This document shows positions 30,024 to 40,663 of a stretch of DNA of 60,000 nt, one piece after another. Position 1 is the first letter of the stretch, and every line of letters starts with the position of its first letter. A program made the translations under genes and the position numbers. The stretch is from positions 15,119,263 to 15,179,262 of the forward strand of contig NC_134028.1 of assembly GCF_964204645.1 (NCBI RefSeq), in the 5' to 3' direction. The notes under the pieces are model-generated. The model was not told the origin of the DNA and did no database searches. It saw only the letters and a list, made by a program, of their open reading frames with translations. The DNA is from Tubulanus polymorphus. Lineage: Eukaryota; Nemertea; Palaeonemertea; Tubulaniformes; Tubulanidae.

Positions 30024-31015
30024 AATGATTTTGATTTTGTCGCCCGCGACAATTCATTATTTTGGTTTTGTCACACGCGACAATTCAATATTTTGGTTTT
30101 ATCGCCCGCGACAATTCATTATTTTGGTTTTATCGCTTGCGACAATTCATTTTTTTGGTTTTGTCGCCCGCGAAAATTCAATATTTTGGTTTTATCGCCC
30201 ACGACAATTCCCTACTTTGGTTTTATCGGCAGCGACAATTCATTATTTTGGTATTGTGGCCCGCGACAATTCTTCTTTTTGGTTTTGTCGCCCGCGACAA
30301 TTCAATATTTTGGTTTTATCGCCTGCGACAATTCAATATTTTGGTTTTATCGCCCGCGTTAATTCATTATTTAGGTTTTGTCGCCCGATACAATTCATTA
30401 TTTCGGTTTTATCGCCGGCGACAATTCATTATTACGGTTTTATCGCCCGCGACAATTCATTATTTTGGTTTTGTCGCCCTCGACAATTCACCATTTTGGT
30501 TTTGTCGCCCGCGACAATTCACCATTTTGGTTTTGTCACCCGCGACAATTCATTATTTTGGTTTTATCGCCCGCGACAATTCATTATTTTGTTTTATCGC
30601 CCGCGACAATTCATTATTTTGGTTTTGTCGCCCGCAACAATTCATTAGTTTGGTTTTGTCGCCTGGACAATTCACCATTTTGGTTTTGTCGCCCGCGACA
30701 ATTCATTATTTTGGTTTTGTCGCCCCTACAATTCTTTTTTTGGTTTTTTCGCCCGCGACAATTCATTAGTTTGGTTTTGTCGCCCGCGACAATTCAATAT
30801 TTTGGTTTTATCACCCACGACCCATTACACCCACGACCCATTACTTTGGTTTTATCTCCAGCGACAATTCATTATTTTGGTTTTGTCGCCTGCGACAATT
30901 CATTATTTTGGTTTTATCGCCCGCGACAATTCAATATTTTGGTTTTATCGCCCGCGATAATTCATTATTTTGGTTTTATTGCCCGCGACAATTCATTATT
31001 TTGGTTTTGTCGGCC
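30024..31015. repeat. 31-bp minisatellite, ~32 units
   Basis: Unit GACAATTCATTATTTTGGTT plus TTGTCGCCCGC, 31 bp, with T/A and G/A variants at fixed places. Because 31 is not a multiple of 3 and the unit has no stop in any forward frame, all three forward frames stay open for hundreds of bases; none is a gene. Confidence 0.95.
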
Positions 31016-33105
31016 GAAGAAAATTTCGAAGACGCTTTGATCAATTACCTTGATCTTTCGTTTATATTTGAATCTACCAAAGGCCCATCAGCATAAGAAA
31101 ATTGGGTCGATCTGACTCAAGATAGCCGTCCTATGACCTTTTTAGTGCCCAAAAATGTCAATTTTGGCCAGAATTCTAGGTCCTGTAGCTTCCTACTGGT
31201 TTGCCATTTCTCATTGCAATTGCTGATGGATATTCTTTAGAGAGGGATGTTTTATACCTGGGACAGGTATTTTTGATCAGCCAATTATGACGCAATTGGC
31301 GGCCATCTTGGTGTCATCAGTACTCATTCGTAGGTGGGAAAAAGTTTTTCCACAATTAATTGATACCTTAGCATATTGTGTTACTGTATTCAATTGGACA
31401 GTTGTAGCCCATAACATGTTCTATGATTTTGGAGAGTTTCAAGGTCATTGGTTTTTGTATGTGGCCATCAGGGGGCGTTGAATAATACAATAACTTAGTA
31501 TCGCTATATTATATTTGTACCAAGGCATATTTTGTTGCCATGATCAATGGCAAAGTTGTAGTTCATGACATCGTCTATGATTGTGGTGAGTTTTTAAGGA
31601 CATTAGTCACCAGGGGGCGTTGAATAGTAGAAAAACTTAGTTTTTCCTTATTAGATTGGTACCTAGGCATATTTTGTTACTATGATCAATTGCAAAGTTG
31701 TATTTCATGACATGTACTACGATTGTGGTGAGTTTTAAGGTCATTGGGTTTTGCATATGGTCACCAGGGGGCGTTGAATAGTAGAATAACTTAGTATTTC
31801 CATATTAAAGTTTTGAAGACGCTTCAAGGTAATGTCTTGATATTTGGTTTATACATATATCTACCCTAGACACATCGTCAGCCCAAAAACTGGCCCTGTC
31901 AGATTCAAGATGGCTGACTGGCAGCCATTGATGTTTGCCAAAATCAGCACTTTTTAAACATTTTCGAAGTTTTCGTGGGAAATTTTGAAGACGCTTTGAT
32001 CAATTACCTTGATCTTTCGTTTATATTTGAATCTTCCAAAGGCCCATCAGCATAAGAAAATTGGGTCGATCTGACTCAAGATGGCCGTCCTATGACCTTT
32101 TTAGTGCCCAAAAATGTCAATTTTGGCCAGAATTCTAGGTCCTGTAGCTTCCTACTGGTTTGCCATTTCTCATTGCAATTGGGGATGGATATTCTTTAGA
32201 GAGGGATGTTTTATACCTGGGATAGGTATTTTTGATCAGCCAATTATGACGCAATTGGCAGCCATCTTGGTGTCATCAGTACTCATTCGTAGGTGGGAAA
32301 AAGTTTTTCCACAATTAATTGATACCTAAGCATATTGTGTCACTATATTCAATTGGAAAGTTGTAGCCCATAACGTGTTCTATGATTTTGGTGAGTTTCA
32401 AGGTCATTGGTTTTTGTATGTGGCCATCAGGGGGCGTTGAATAATACAATAACTTAGTATCGCTATATTATATTTGTACCAAGGCATATTTTGTTACCAT
32501 GATCAATGGCAAAGTTGTAGTTCGTGACATCGTCTATGATTGTGGTGAGTTTTTAAGGATATTAGTTATTCCATATAGTCACCAGGGGCGTTGAATAGTA
32601 GAAAAGCTTAGTTTTTCCTTATTAGATTGGTACCTAGGCATAGTTTGTTACCATGATCCATTGCAAAGTTGTAGTTCACGACATCGTCTATGATTATGGT
32701 GAGTTTTTAAGGACATTAGTTATTCCATATAGTCACCAGGGGGCGCTGAATAGTAGAATGGCTTAGTATTCCCTTATTAGATTGGTACCTAGGCATATTT
32801 TGTTACTATGATCAATTGCAAAGTTGTATTTCATGACATGTACTACGATTGCGGTGAGTTTTAAGGTCATTAGGTTTTGCATATGGTCACCAGGGGGCGT
32901 TGAATAGTAGAATAACTTAGTATTTCCATATTAAATTGGTAACGAGGCTTATTTTGTCACCACAATCAATTACAAAATCATAGCTGCTCACATGTTCTAT
33001 GATTGTGGTGGGTTTCAAGGTCATGGGATTTAGTATATGGTCACTAGAGGGCGTTATGTATTGAAATTGTTAGATTGTTGAGCATTTGAAACCACTCCCT
33101 GGACC
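31016..33105. repeat. higher-order tandem repeat (~965 bp) built on ~154-bp units with CTCF-like motif
   Basis: The block starting GACGCTTTGATCAATTACC occurs at ~31028 and ~31988. Inside each, ~154-bp units contain TCACCAGGGGGCG(T/C)TGAA at 31607, 31761, 32579 (one G shorter), 32733 and 32887, GGCCATCAGGGGGCGTTG at 31463 and 32422, and TCACTAGAGGGCGTTA at 33041. Spacing between neighbours is 154-155 bp for most. No credible gene. Confidence 0.88.
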
Positions 33106-33420
33106 CCTAGTTTGGTTTTGTCGTCGGCGACAATTCATTATTTTGGTTTTGTCGCACGCAACAATTCAATAGTTTGTTTTTGTCGTCCGCGACAATTCAT
33201 TATTTTGGTTTTATCACCCGCAACAATTCAATATTTTGGTTTTAACGCCCGCGACAATTCATTATTGTGGTTTTATCGACCGTGACAACTCATTATTTTG
33301 GTTTTATCGCCCGCGACAATTCATTATTTTTGTTTTGTCGCCCGTGACAATTCAATATTTTGGTTTTGTCACCCGCGACAATTCATAATTTTGGTTTTGT
33401 CGCCCGTGGTTTTGTCGGAA
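33106..33420. repeat. 31-bp minisatellite, second block, ~10 units
   Basis: Same unit and orientation as 30024-31015, with more substitutions (for example GTCGTCGGCGACAATTC). It brackets the 154-bp repeat on the other side, so the 154-bp block lies inside the minisatellite. Confidence 0.92.
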
Positions 33421-33474
33421 CATTAAGTTTTTGGTCGAACAGTGTGTTAAGGTTGTTTTGAAAATTTACTCGGT

Positions 33475-33740
33475 CTGGTATATTTTGGATTACTGTGTAT
33501 GTCATTTGTAAGGACATTAAACAGAAGACGACTTAGGATACTACCTTGCGTGACTCCATTAGTTAGACCGTCTCATTCCAAGATGAGGCGTTCCGTTGAT
33601 TTCGGTTACAAGTTTCCGTTCAGAGATAACTGCTGTGCCATTTGGGCGACCTATCATTGATACTATTTCCTAATAGCCTGTTCAGTAATGGCTGATGTTG
33701 AGCCTTATCAAATGCTTTGTTGAAATCCACCGTTGAACAG
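33475..33740 (-). pseudogene. LINE reverse-transcriptase fragment
   Basis: The minus strand reads VDFNKAFDKAQHQPLLNRLL, then after decay LTNGVTQGSILSRLLFNVLTND, the A-to-B segment of LINE reverse transcriptases (FDKV.H..L and GVPQGS.L.PLLF..ND). Two in-frame stops; no catalytic YxDD downstream. Family (CR1/Jockey/RTE) undetermined. Confidence 0.75.
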
Positions 33741-34379
33741 GATTCTAAGACTGTGCAGAAAACCCGTTATCGCTGCTTTGCAGCTATATTTATTATTATT
33801 TTCTTCCACACTATTTTTACTAAAAGAACAAAGGCTTTGTTACCTTGCCGCTGTTGTCGATACAATCCGTCTGATATCATTCAGCTCACTTCGATCTACA
33901 AATACCCTGTGCGTATTTTGAAGAATCATCGTTACATTAGCACTGTCGGGCCGTAAACATCGAAAATTGAGCCCCATTCAAAGAGCCGACATGTTTTTCT
34001 AAGTCCTCTTTCCGAAATCTACCGCACGTTTCTTGTCACATCAATTATCAATTCAAGCACAAATTAACAAATTTATTACCCAAAGATTGCACATTCTGTC
34101 GCGGTTTTTAAAAACTAATTTTAACAATAGCCCATTTTCCTCATCAAATCGTATTTACTACTTTTGATTTTAAAAGCACTGTCGAGCCGTAAACATCGAC
34201 GAATCGACGTGTGGCACTACATCGTCGTTCCGGGGATCAGCTGCGAGTTTCACCTCATCATGAGAATCAAATCGAGTACAAATTAATTTATTACTACCAG
34301 TGATTTGGCTGCGGGCGTCAAGCAGTTAGTTTAGCAATACCTATTTTTCTTTATCAAATTACCCGTGTAGCCTATTTAC
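33741..34379. other. non-coding, paralogue of 28.84-29.58 kb
   Basis: Diverged duplicate; no conserved frame. A small insertion/deletion at ~34145 distinguishes the copies. Confidence 0.6.
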
Positions 34380-34725
34380 TAAGATAAATCATAAGTGTAC
34401 CGGGGAGTCGTAGGCCTTAACGAAATACGCCGAAGAGATATAGCGGAGAAAAGTTGTTATGTCGAGGAGGTATCAAAATAAAAGAATACATTACTTTATT
34501 CGGCCGCGGGCTTCAACCTCTATATCAATACCATCAATACTCTATATTTCCTACAGTACATACCGATCATTGTCAAATGCACAAGGTATTTACTAAATAC
34601 AAGTATATAACACAATCCTTTCCGTATGCTGGACTCACACTTGACATTCGGAGTAAGCGTTCGCTGTGGGGGAAAGGGATCGTTCGCTGTGTCCCTTGAA
34701 GTGTTTATCAAGTTTGACGCGGCTT
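34380..34725. repeat. dispersed repeat R, second unoccupied copy
   Basis: Same block order as 29580-29935, including CAAGTATATAACACAATCC. A partial R piece (AAGCGTTCGCTGTGGGGGAA onward) recurs at 34903-34995. Confidence 0.82.
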
Positions 34726-35064
34726 TAGGCCTACTGAGCTTTACCGTCTCAAACAAACACAGTATAATTGTTGCGTTTATTAAAGGACTCATTGGATTGA
34801 ACTTCAAAACAAAATTTACGATATTTAGGAGGGTTGTTATTCAATAGGCCTACGACCAATCTGTCCGGATGTTAGGCCTACATAGGCTAGTAGCCTCTAC
34901 TAGGTTAAGCGTTCGCTGTGGGGGAAAGGAGATCGTTCGCTGTGTCGCTTGAAGTGTTTATCGAGTTTTACGCGACCTTAAGGCTTTAGTATGGTGGCTG
35001 ATAAGGGCCATGTGTAAAAAAACACGTATATATCGCGTCAAGTCGATATGAATATGTCATTATA
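34726..35064. other. non-coding; partial R copy at 34903-34995
   Basis: 34740-34870 resembles 28270-28400 (AACAAACACAGTATAATTGTTGCG). No gene. Confidence 0.5.
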
Positions 35065-35260
35065 TCGTGACGTTTTCACGACAAATTTCGCTTTCTCGAC
35101 CACTTTCCTCGCGACAAGTCGACATATTCATGACGACTTGAAACTCAGTCGTCATATTACTGGTGTCCTCATCTTACATTTAGACATGTCTTCAAATGAC
35201 GGTTTGTCCCTTGGAAAATGGGCGAAAAAGCGAAATTTGTCGTGAAAACGTAACGATGAT
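35065..35260. repeat. foldback (MITE-like) repeat
   Basis: ACGTTTTCACGACAAATTTCG at ~35070 is inverted at ~35230-35250 (CGAAATTTGTCGTGAAAACG). The short interior has paired GACTTG/CAAGTC segments and an incidental open frame. Confidence 0.7.
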
Positions 35261-35648
35261 TTATTCACAATACACAAATTCATATAATCAAATATATTTT
35301 AATAATAATAATTATTCTATTATTCAACTGAAATACACACGGTTATGAAAATATATTATAGTTTTAAATTACTTTTAATGTTTGTTTTTAATGAACTCGA
35401 CCATTCAACCTTTTACCTGAAAGCCCATTACCCCTATTATTCTTAAAATAATCATATACATGAATAACATTTAAATTGACATATTATTCAATATAAAAGT
35501 ATATATTTACAACATTATTTCAATATTCATATTTGTATGAGTTAGATTTTTAAACATTAAAAGTGTTAGTTAAGTGTGATTGAAATAATACATGATATAA
35601 ATCATTGAACTTCTAAAATCAATTTTAGTAAAAAAATATGTATAATAA

Positions 35649-36317
35649 ATGGAATCAGAACAACCACAAACTATCAATATTACAAATAACACTGGTGTCA
35701 TAAATATATACTACAAGAAGTGTTCTAAATGTGAATTAGATAAATTAGCTTTAACAGAATTTAGTAAGCGTAAGATTAGCAAAGATGGTTTTCAATATTG
35801 CTGTAAAACTTGTTTTAAACTATATACCAAACAATACAGAGAAGATAATAGAGAAGCTTATAATGATCATATGACAGAATATATGAGAGAAAGATATCAA
35901 ACAGATCTTAATTTTAGATTGAAACAATGCTTAAGATCTAAATTAACACAATTATTCAACAAAGAAACACATTCAGAAACACTATCTAATTTATTGGGTT
36001 GTTCAGATGAATTCTTAAAATCATGGATAATATATCAATTCGATGATAAAATGAATATAGATAATTATGGTGAATACTTTCATATTGATCACGTGTTGCC
36101 TATTTCTAAATTTGACATGAGTGATGATTATAATAAGAAGCTAATATGGAACTGGAAAAATTTAAGGCCTTTAGAAAAGAAGGAAAATATAATTAAATCT
36201 AATAAACTAGATTTACAGTTATATTTAGATCAACTGGATAAAGCAAAGACATTTGTTGAATTATGGAATAGTATTTCACAGAATCAACCGCATTCTGAGG
36301 TTTTAATCAGTGGTTAG
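35649..36317 (+). CDS. HNH endonuclease, copy 2, intact
   Basis: 222 aa starting MESEQPQTINITNN, about 90 percent identical to the copy-1 protein. CSKC (25-28), CCKTC (51-55), HIDHVLP and NLRPLEKKEN are all kept. The last ~15 residues differ (SQNQPHSEVLISG instead of THNEKYVEA), as if the 3' end had been exchanged; the expected original tail is found separately at ~38200. Start context AATAAATGG. Confidence 0.85.
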   Translation: MESEQPQTINITNNTGVINIYYKKCSKCELDKLALTEFSKRKISKDGFQYCCKTCFKLYTKQYREDNREAYNDHMTEYMRERYQTDLNFRLKQCLRSKLTQLFNKETHSETLSNLLGCSDEFLKSWIIYQFDDKMNIDNYGEYFHIDHVLPISKFDMSDDYNKKLIWNWKNLRPLEKKENIIKSNKLDLQLYLDQLDKAKTFVELWNSISQNQPHSEVLISG

Positions 36318-36654
36318 AAATTGGCAATTCTATTTGAGCTTTGTATGTATATAATACATAGCTTTTGCTTACTATTTAAACATATGTTGCCAAATATATC
36401 TTGTTTTCAATTCTAAAGAATTAATTAACTTCATCATAAAGAACATCTGTGCAGAAATAATTAGTTTGGTCGAACGTGCGCCACGTCGGCAGTTAGAAAT
36501 CAACTTTCACATACATAGTACGTATTGGATATTCTCTCTCAAAACACAGTTTACAGTTCTAAATCTAAATGTAAGTACATATATTATGAAGTAGGGAAAG
36601 CTTTAAACATATTTAAGTCCAGTAATTCATTTTCACGACATCTTTTAGATTAAA
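36318..36654. other. non-coding leader with conserved intron signals
   Basis: Contains GGATATTCTCTCT and a GTAAGTAC donor at 36570 and TTTTAG acceptor ending 36648, giving a 79-nt intron directly upstream of the ATG at 36655. Copy 1 has the equivalent signals at 6242-6405. Confidence 0.5.
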
Positions 36655-37111
36655 ATGGAACACAAAGATCAACCAGAAATTCTAAGCCAACCAACGGATG
36701 AGGAACGATTGCTACTGGATAGTGAAACTCAGGAATCAATAGAAATGGAGGATAAAATTCTCGTAATTGACGAACAAACTTCACAAAAATTACAAGAACA
36801 TTTGGATTATCATCAAAGAAATGGTGAAAATTCTGAGTGATGTAATACATAATAAACAATTACCGCGCGAACTACAATTACCAAAATTACCAGCAACGCG
36901 ACTTAAATTGCTGTTGGGACTTAAAGAATCGAAAACTAAGAAAATGAGTAGAGATATCAGTGCCGGTTTTGAAAGAAAACTGATAAGAGTAGGTAGATTA
37001 ATAAAATATGAAAAATTCAAAATATTAGGATTAGCATTTAGTGAAGTAGTCGGATATTTACCAGAAATTGAAGAAATGATTGTAAACAATCCAGTAATTA
37101 AAGAATTCTGA
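36655..37111 (+). pseudogene. possible intron-preceded gene, one frameshift
   Basis: Frame one (36655-36840, acidic, MEHKDQPEILSQPTDEERLL) overlaps a second frame continuing to 37111 with basic helical sequence (LPRELQLPKLPATRLKLLLG, then KKMSRDISAGFERKL). A +1 slip near 36835 (AAAATTC) would join them into ~150 codons. No family recognised and no clear equivalent in copy 1. Base composition is less AT-biased than the neighbouring Polinton genes. Confidence 0.35.
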
Positions 37112-37209
37112 ACAATATTATGAATTATAACACTGAAGGTCTTAGTAATATAGATATCAAAAAATGTAATCTCGATTGTATATATCTGTTTTAATATTGT
37201 ATTGATTAC

Positions 37210-37830
37210 TGTTAACTAAGTATTGCGCAATAACCGGTCCGATTGGACCGCTTTTCTATTGTTCTCCATTGTTCTATTATCGATCGTTGTTAATGGCGTG
37301 GGTTGTTCTGTATCGATTGTTTACTGTTAACTAAGTATTGCGCAATAACCGGTCCGATTGGACCGCTTTTCTATTGTTCTCCATTGTTCTATTATCGATC
37401 GTTGTTAATGGCGGCGGTTGTTCTGTATTGATTGTTTACTGTTAACTAAGTATTGCGCAATAACCGGTCCGATTGGACCGCTTTTCTATTGTTCTCCATT
37501 GTTCTATTATTGATCGTTGTTGACGGAAACAGCTGCTCAGTATTGATTGGTTACAGTTCTATGTTTGAATGTTGTAGTTTACAGAATAAAAATATAACTG
37601 TGTATTGCGCAATAACCGGTCCGATTGAACCGCTTTTCTATTGTTCTCCATTGTTCTATTATTGATCGTTGTTGACGAAAACAGTTGCTCAATATTGATT
37701 GGTTACATTTCTATGTTTGAATGTTGTAGTTTACAGAATGAAAATATAACTGTGTATTGCGCAATAACCGGTCCGATTGAACCGCTTTTCTATTGTTCTC
37801 CATTGTTCTATTATCGATCGCTAAAATTTA
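37210..37830. repeat. tandem repeat, 115-bp and ~152-bp units
   Basis: TATTGCGCAATAACCGGTCC recurs at 37221, 37336, 37451, 37602 and 37755. The first three units are spaced 115 bp, the later ones ~152 bp because of an extra ATGTTTGAATGTTGTAG segment. Each unit has palindromes TTGCGCAA and CGGTCC-GATT-GGACCG. Absent from copy 1. Confidence 0.88.
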
Positions 37831-37911
37831 CATAATAAATATATGTGTTTATGAAATAATATTTCCACCAGTCGTTTCGTTGAATTGATTTTCAGTTGAG
37901 GATTTATTATC

Positions 37912-38247
37912 GAGGATCCGAAATGACTTATCAAAAGCAGCGAGGAATGAAAAAGGATGACGTTAGTCGAAGAAATGGAAGAGGATTCTAAAATATTAAT
38001 CAATCTTATTAAAAATTTGATTTATAAATGGAAAGGAATGATGAATACAATAAAAAACTTATTTGGACTTGAAAAATTTAAGACCTCTTGAAAAGAAAGA
38101 AAATAAAATCAAATCTAATAAACTAGATTTACAGTTATATTTAGAACAGTTAACAAAGGCAAAGAAATTTATTGATCAATGGAACAATGATCCAAATAAT
38201 GAACTATACGTTGAGGAATTTGATATCAAGGATCCGAAATGACTTAT
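37912..38247. other. insertion flanked by GGATCCGAAATGACTTAT
   Basis: GGATCCGAAATGACTTAT occurs at ~37914 and ~38230, while copy 1 has one such site (~6774). The ~315 bp between them include the HNH tail fragment. Confidence 0.6.
38035..38218 (+). pseudogene. HNH endonuclease C-terminal fragment
   Basis: Translates to NKKLIW..KNLRPLEKKENKIKS then a tail WNNDPNNELYVE matching the end of the copy-1 enzyme (WNSTHNEKYVE). One in-frame stop. It is more diverged than the full HNH genes, suggesting an older second HNH lineage. Confidence 0.75.
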
Positions 38248-38540
38248 CTGGACAGTTATAATTACTGCTCCTAATAGATAAACAAAAGTAGTGAGATATC
38301 AAATAGAATTCAAATAAAGTATATTAAAAATCACATATCTTCAACTAGCTAGTATTAGTTATTGTTTTTTTAATACTTTCTTTTCAAAAAGAATACTTTC
38401 TATCACAAATAAAAAATACTAAAAAAACAATAACTAATACTAAAATTCTTTACCTTTAACTAAGCTAGTATTAACCTAAAGAGATACTAGTATCATTTTA
38501 TAAAACTTATATTTTTTTTTCGGTTTTTTCTCTAATATAA

Positions 38541-39209
38541 ATGTCAAAGAAATCGAGTAAGAATAGTATTGATATTGAAAAGACATTAGATGATTTGGGT
38601 ATAAGTGATAATAAAGATACAGTTTGGTCTTAGATCTTAAGACTGATCTTAAGTTGTTAGATTGGCTATAGAACTAAGTTGGTCTTAACTAATTGTGCTC
38701 AAGTTAATTGTAATATAGATTATGAATACTATTTATATTGTAAGCATCATCTAGAACTATTGATTGCCGGTGGAAAAACTAAAGAGTTTTTAAATAGAAT
38801 TATTACTTTTCAAGAATTAGATGCTATGAAACCAGATAAAGTAATAAAATATTTTAAGATTTATGAAGAGGCAAGATTAGCCCGAATAAACGATTCTATT
38901 TCAGATGGTATTGTCAAATGTTATTCTAAGTTATGTAACCAGTTAATACCAATTGATGATGAAAATAAATTATATACTGATTTGAAAAATGACTACTTAG
39001 TTATGACTGAATTACAAAAATGGGTTGGTTATGCTTCATTTCAATTAGGATCGGTTATGACATTAATTTCTACCGGCGTCATAACATTTTCGAACATCAA
39101 ACCTATGGAATATAAATCAGGTAAGAATGAAACAGATGACGCTGTACTACAACCAAACACCGAAACAGAAAATGAATCAGAACAAAAATTAACTAAAATA
39201 AATGAGTGA
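38541..39209 (+). pseudogene. homologue of the 202-aa protein, 5' segment replaced
   Basis: ATG at 38541 in TATAAATG with the same first ~28 codons as 7086. Then ~80 bp of unrelated sequence (two TTGGTCTTA motifs and a GATCTTAAG inverted pair, stop at ~38634) replaces ~15 codons. The frame is then collinear to 39209 (NIDYEYYLYCKHHLELLIAG..., GYASFQLGSVMTLI). No in-frame ATG near the resumed frame, so probably not translated. Confidence 0.7.
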
Positions 39210-39570
39210 TGGAGTTAAGAAAAAGGCTAGATCCAAGAAACAAATTAAATGGGCAAGAGAATTGGGTAAAAGATCTTCAGAATTAAAAAAAGCTAAGAAA
39301 AAGAAATTAACTGATATAAATGAATCACAGACTTTATCTGATATTAATTCAAATAATAATCCATCTGATTCTTCTAATAGTGGAAGAAATAATTACTTAT
39401 ATATTACAATTGGGTTAATCACAATTATTATATTCTCTGGTGTAATATATAAATCAAAATTCAAATCTGATGATAAATATGATTCCAATGACAATAAACC
39501 TATTATACCAGAAAATAAGTCAAATCATAAAGTCATTGAAACTAAATCTAAATTATTATTAATGGATTAA
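39202..39570 (+). CDS. small single-pass membrane protein, copy 2
   Basis: 122 aa. Basic N-terminus, transmembrane helix YLYITIGLITIIIFSGVIY (~66-84), acidic tail, 11 residues longer than copy 1 because of a small indel near the end. Overlaps the previous stop by 8 nt as in copy 1. Confidence 0.68.
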   Translation: MSDGVKKKARSKKQIKWARELGKRSSELKKAKKKKLTDINESQTLSDINSNNNPSDSSNSGRNNYLYITIGLITIIIFSGVIYKSKFKSDDKYDSNDNKPIIPENKSNHKVIETKSKLLLMD

Positions 39571-39576
39571 AATAAG

Positions 39577-40663
39577 ATGAAAAAAGAACAATATTTAAGA
39601 GTTTATATTATAACCCAGAAAGTGAAGTATCATATTCTAGCGTTTCAGAATTATGGGGTAAAATTAAATCTGATAAAGAAAATGGTAATATAAAGTATAG
39701 TGAATTGAAATCATGGTTACAAAATCAACCAACATATCAAATCCACAAGAAAATGGATAAAATTTATCTAACAAGAAAAGTTATGGTTTCATATATCGAT
39801 CAACAATGGCAAGCAGATTGAATTGATATAAAGAACTTAGAAGAACACAACAAAGGATATTTCTGGATATTAAATGTTATAGATATATTCAGTCGATACG
39901 CATGGTCAATTCCAATCAAAAATAAAACTGGAATAGAAGTAACAAATGCTTTTAAATCTATATTTAAAGAAGCTATTCCAGATAAGATACAATTTGATGA
40001 AGGTAAGGAATTCTATAACAAACATTTTAAAAAACTATTATCTGATAACGATGTAGAGTATTTTTCAACACACTCAGATAAAAAAGCATCTATTATAGAA
40101 AGATTTAATAAAACATTGAAAACTAGAATGTGGAAACATTTTACTGCTAATGAAACATATAAATATATCGATGTGTTAGATGATTTAGTGAAAGGTTATA
40201 ATAATTCTAAACATTCAAGTATTGGTATGAAACCTATACAAGCTAGAAAAGAAGATAATTCAGAAATAGTTTGGAATAATTTATATGGCGCATTTGTTAC
40301 ACATGATTTCGGTGAACCTAAATTTAAAATAGGACAACACGTAAGAATATCTAAATATAGAAAAACATTTTATAAAGGTTATACCCCAAATTTTACAGAA
40401 GAAATATTCAAGATTAAAAAGATAATATTAACTAAACCATTTGTTTATAAATTAGAAGATTTAAAAGATGAAGAAATATTAGGTTATTTCTATGAAAAAG
40501 AACTATCACTTGTACCAAATCCAGATGAAATAGAATACTAAATAGAAAAAGTATTGAAAACAAAAACTCTTAAAGGAAAAAAGTATTCTTTAGTGAAATA
40601 TAAAGGATATGATGATTTAATGAATGGATTTTATCTAGTAAAATTAAAAGAATAAATGAATAA
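39577..40663 (+). pseudogene. INT: Polinton integrase copy 2, catalytic core full length but broken
   Basis: Retains the ATG (MKKEQYLR) and the complete D..D..E region including FDEGKEFYNKHF that copy 1 lost. A one-base deletion at ~39600 shifts the frame, a TGA stands one codon after the first catalytic Asp (WQAD then stop), a TAA lies at 40539, and the chromodomain-like tail has a small deletion. The collinear open stretch 40116-40541 covers the Glu-containing C-terminal part (IIERFNKTLKTRMW). Confidence 0.88.

Noticed and set aside
30024-31015. CRISPR-like periodic array
   Set aside because: Units are contiguous 31-bp repeats with no unique spacers, in a eukaryotic repeat context.
30025-31040. 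Several long overlapping open frames of 200+ residues
   Set aside because: They are three frames of one stop-free 31-bp satellite; peptides are periodic and carry no domain.
31287-32329. Small frames MTQLAAILVSSVLIRRW and relatives
   Set aside because: Repeated because of the 965-bp tandem duplication; no domain, no conserved ends.
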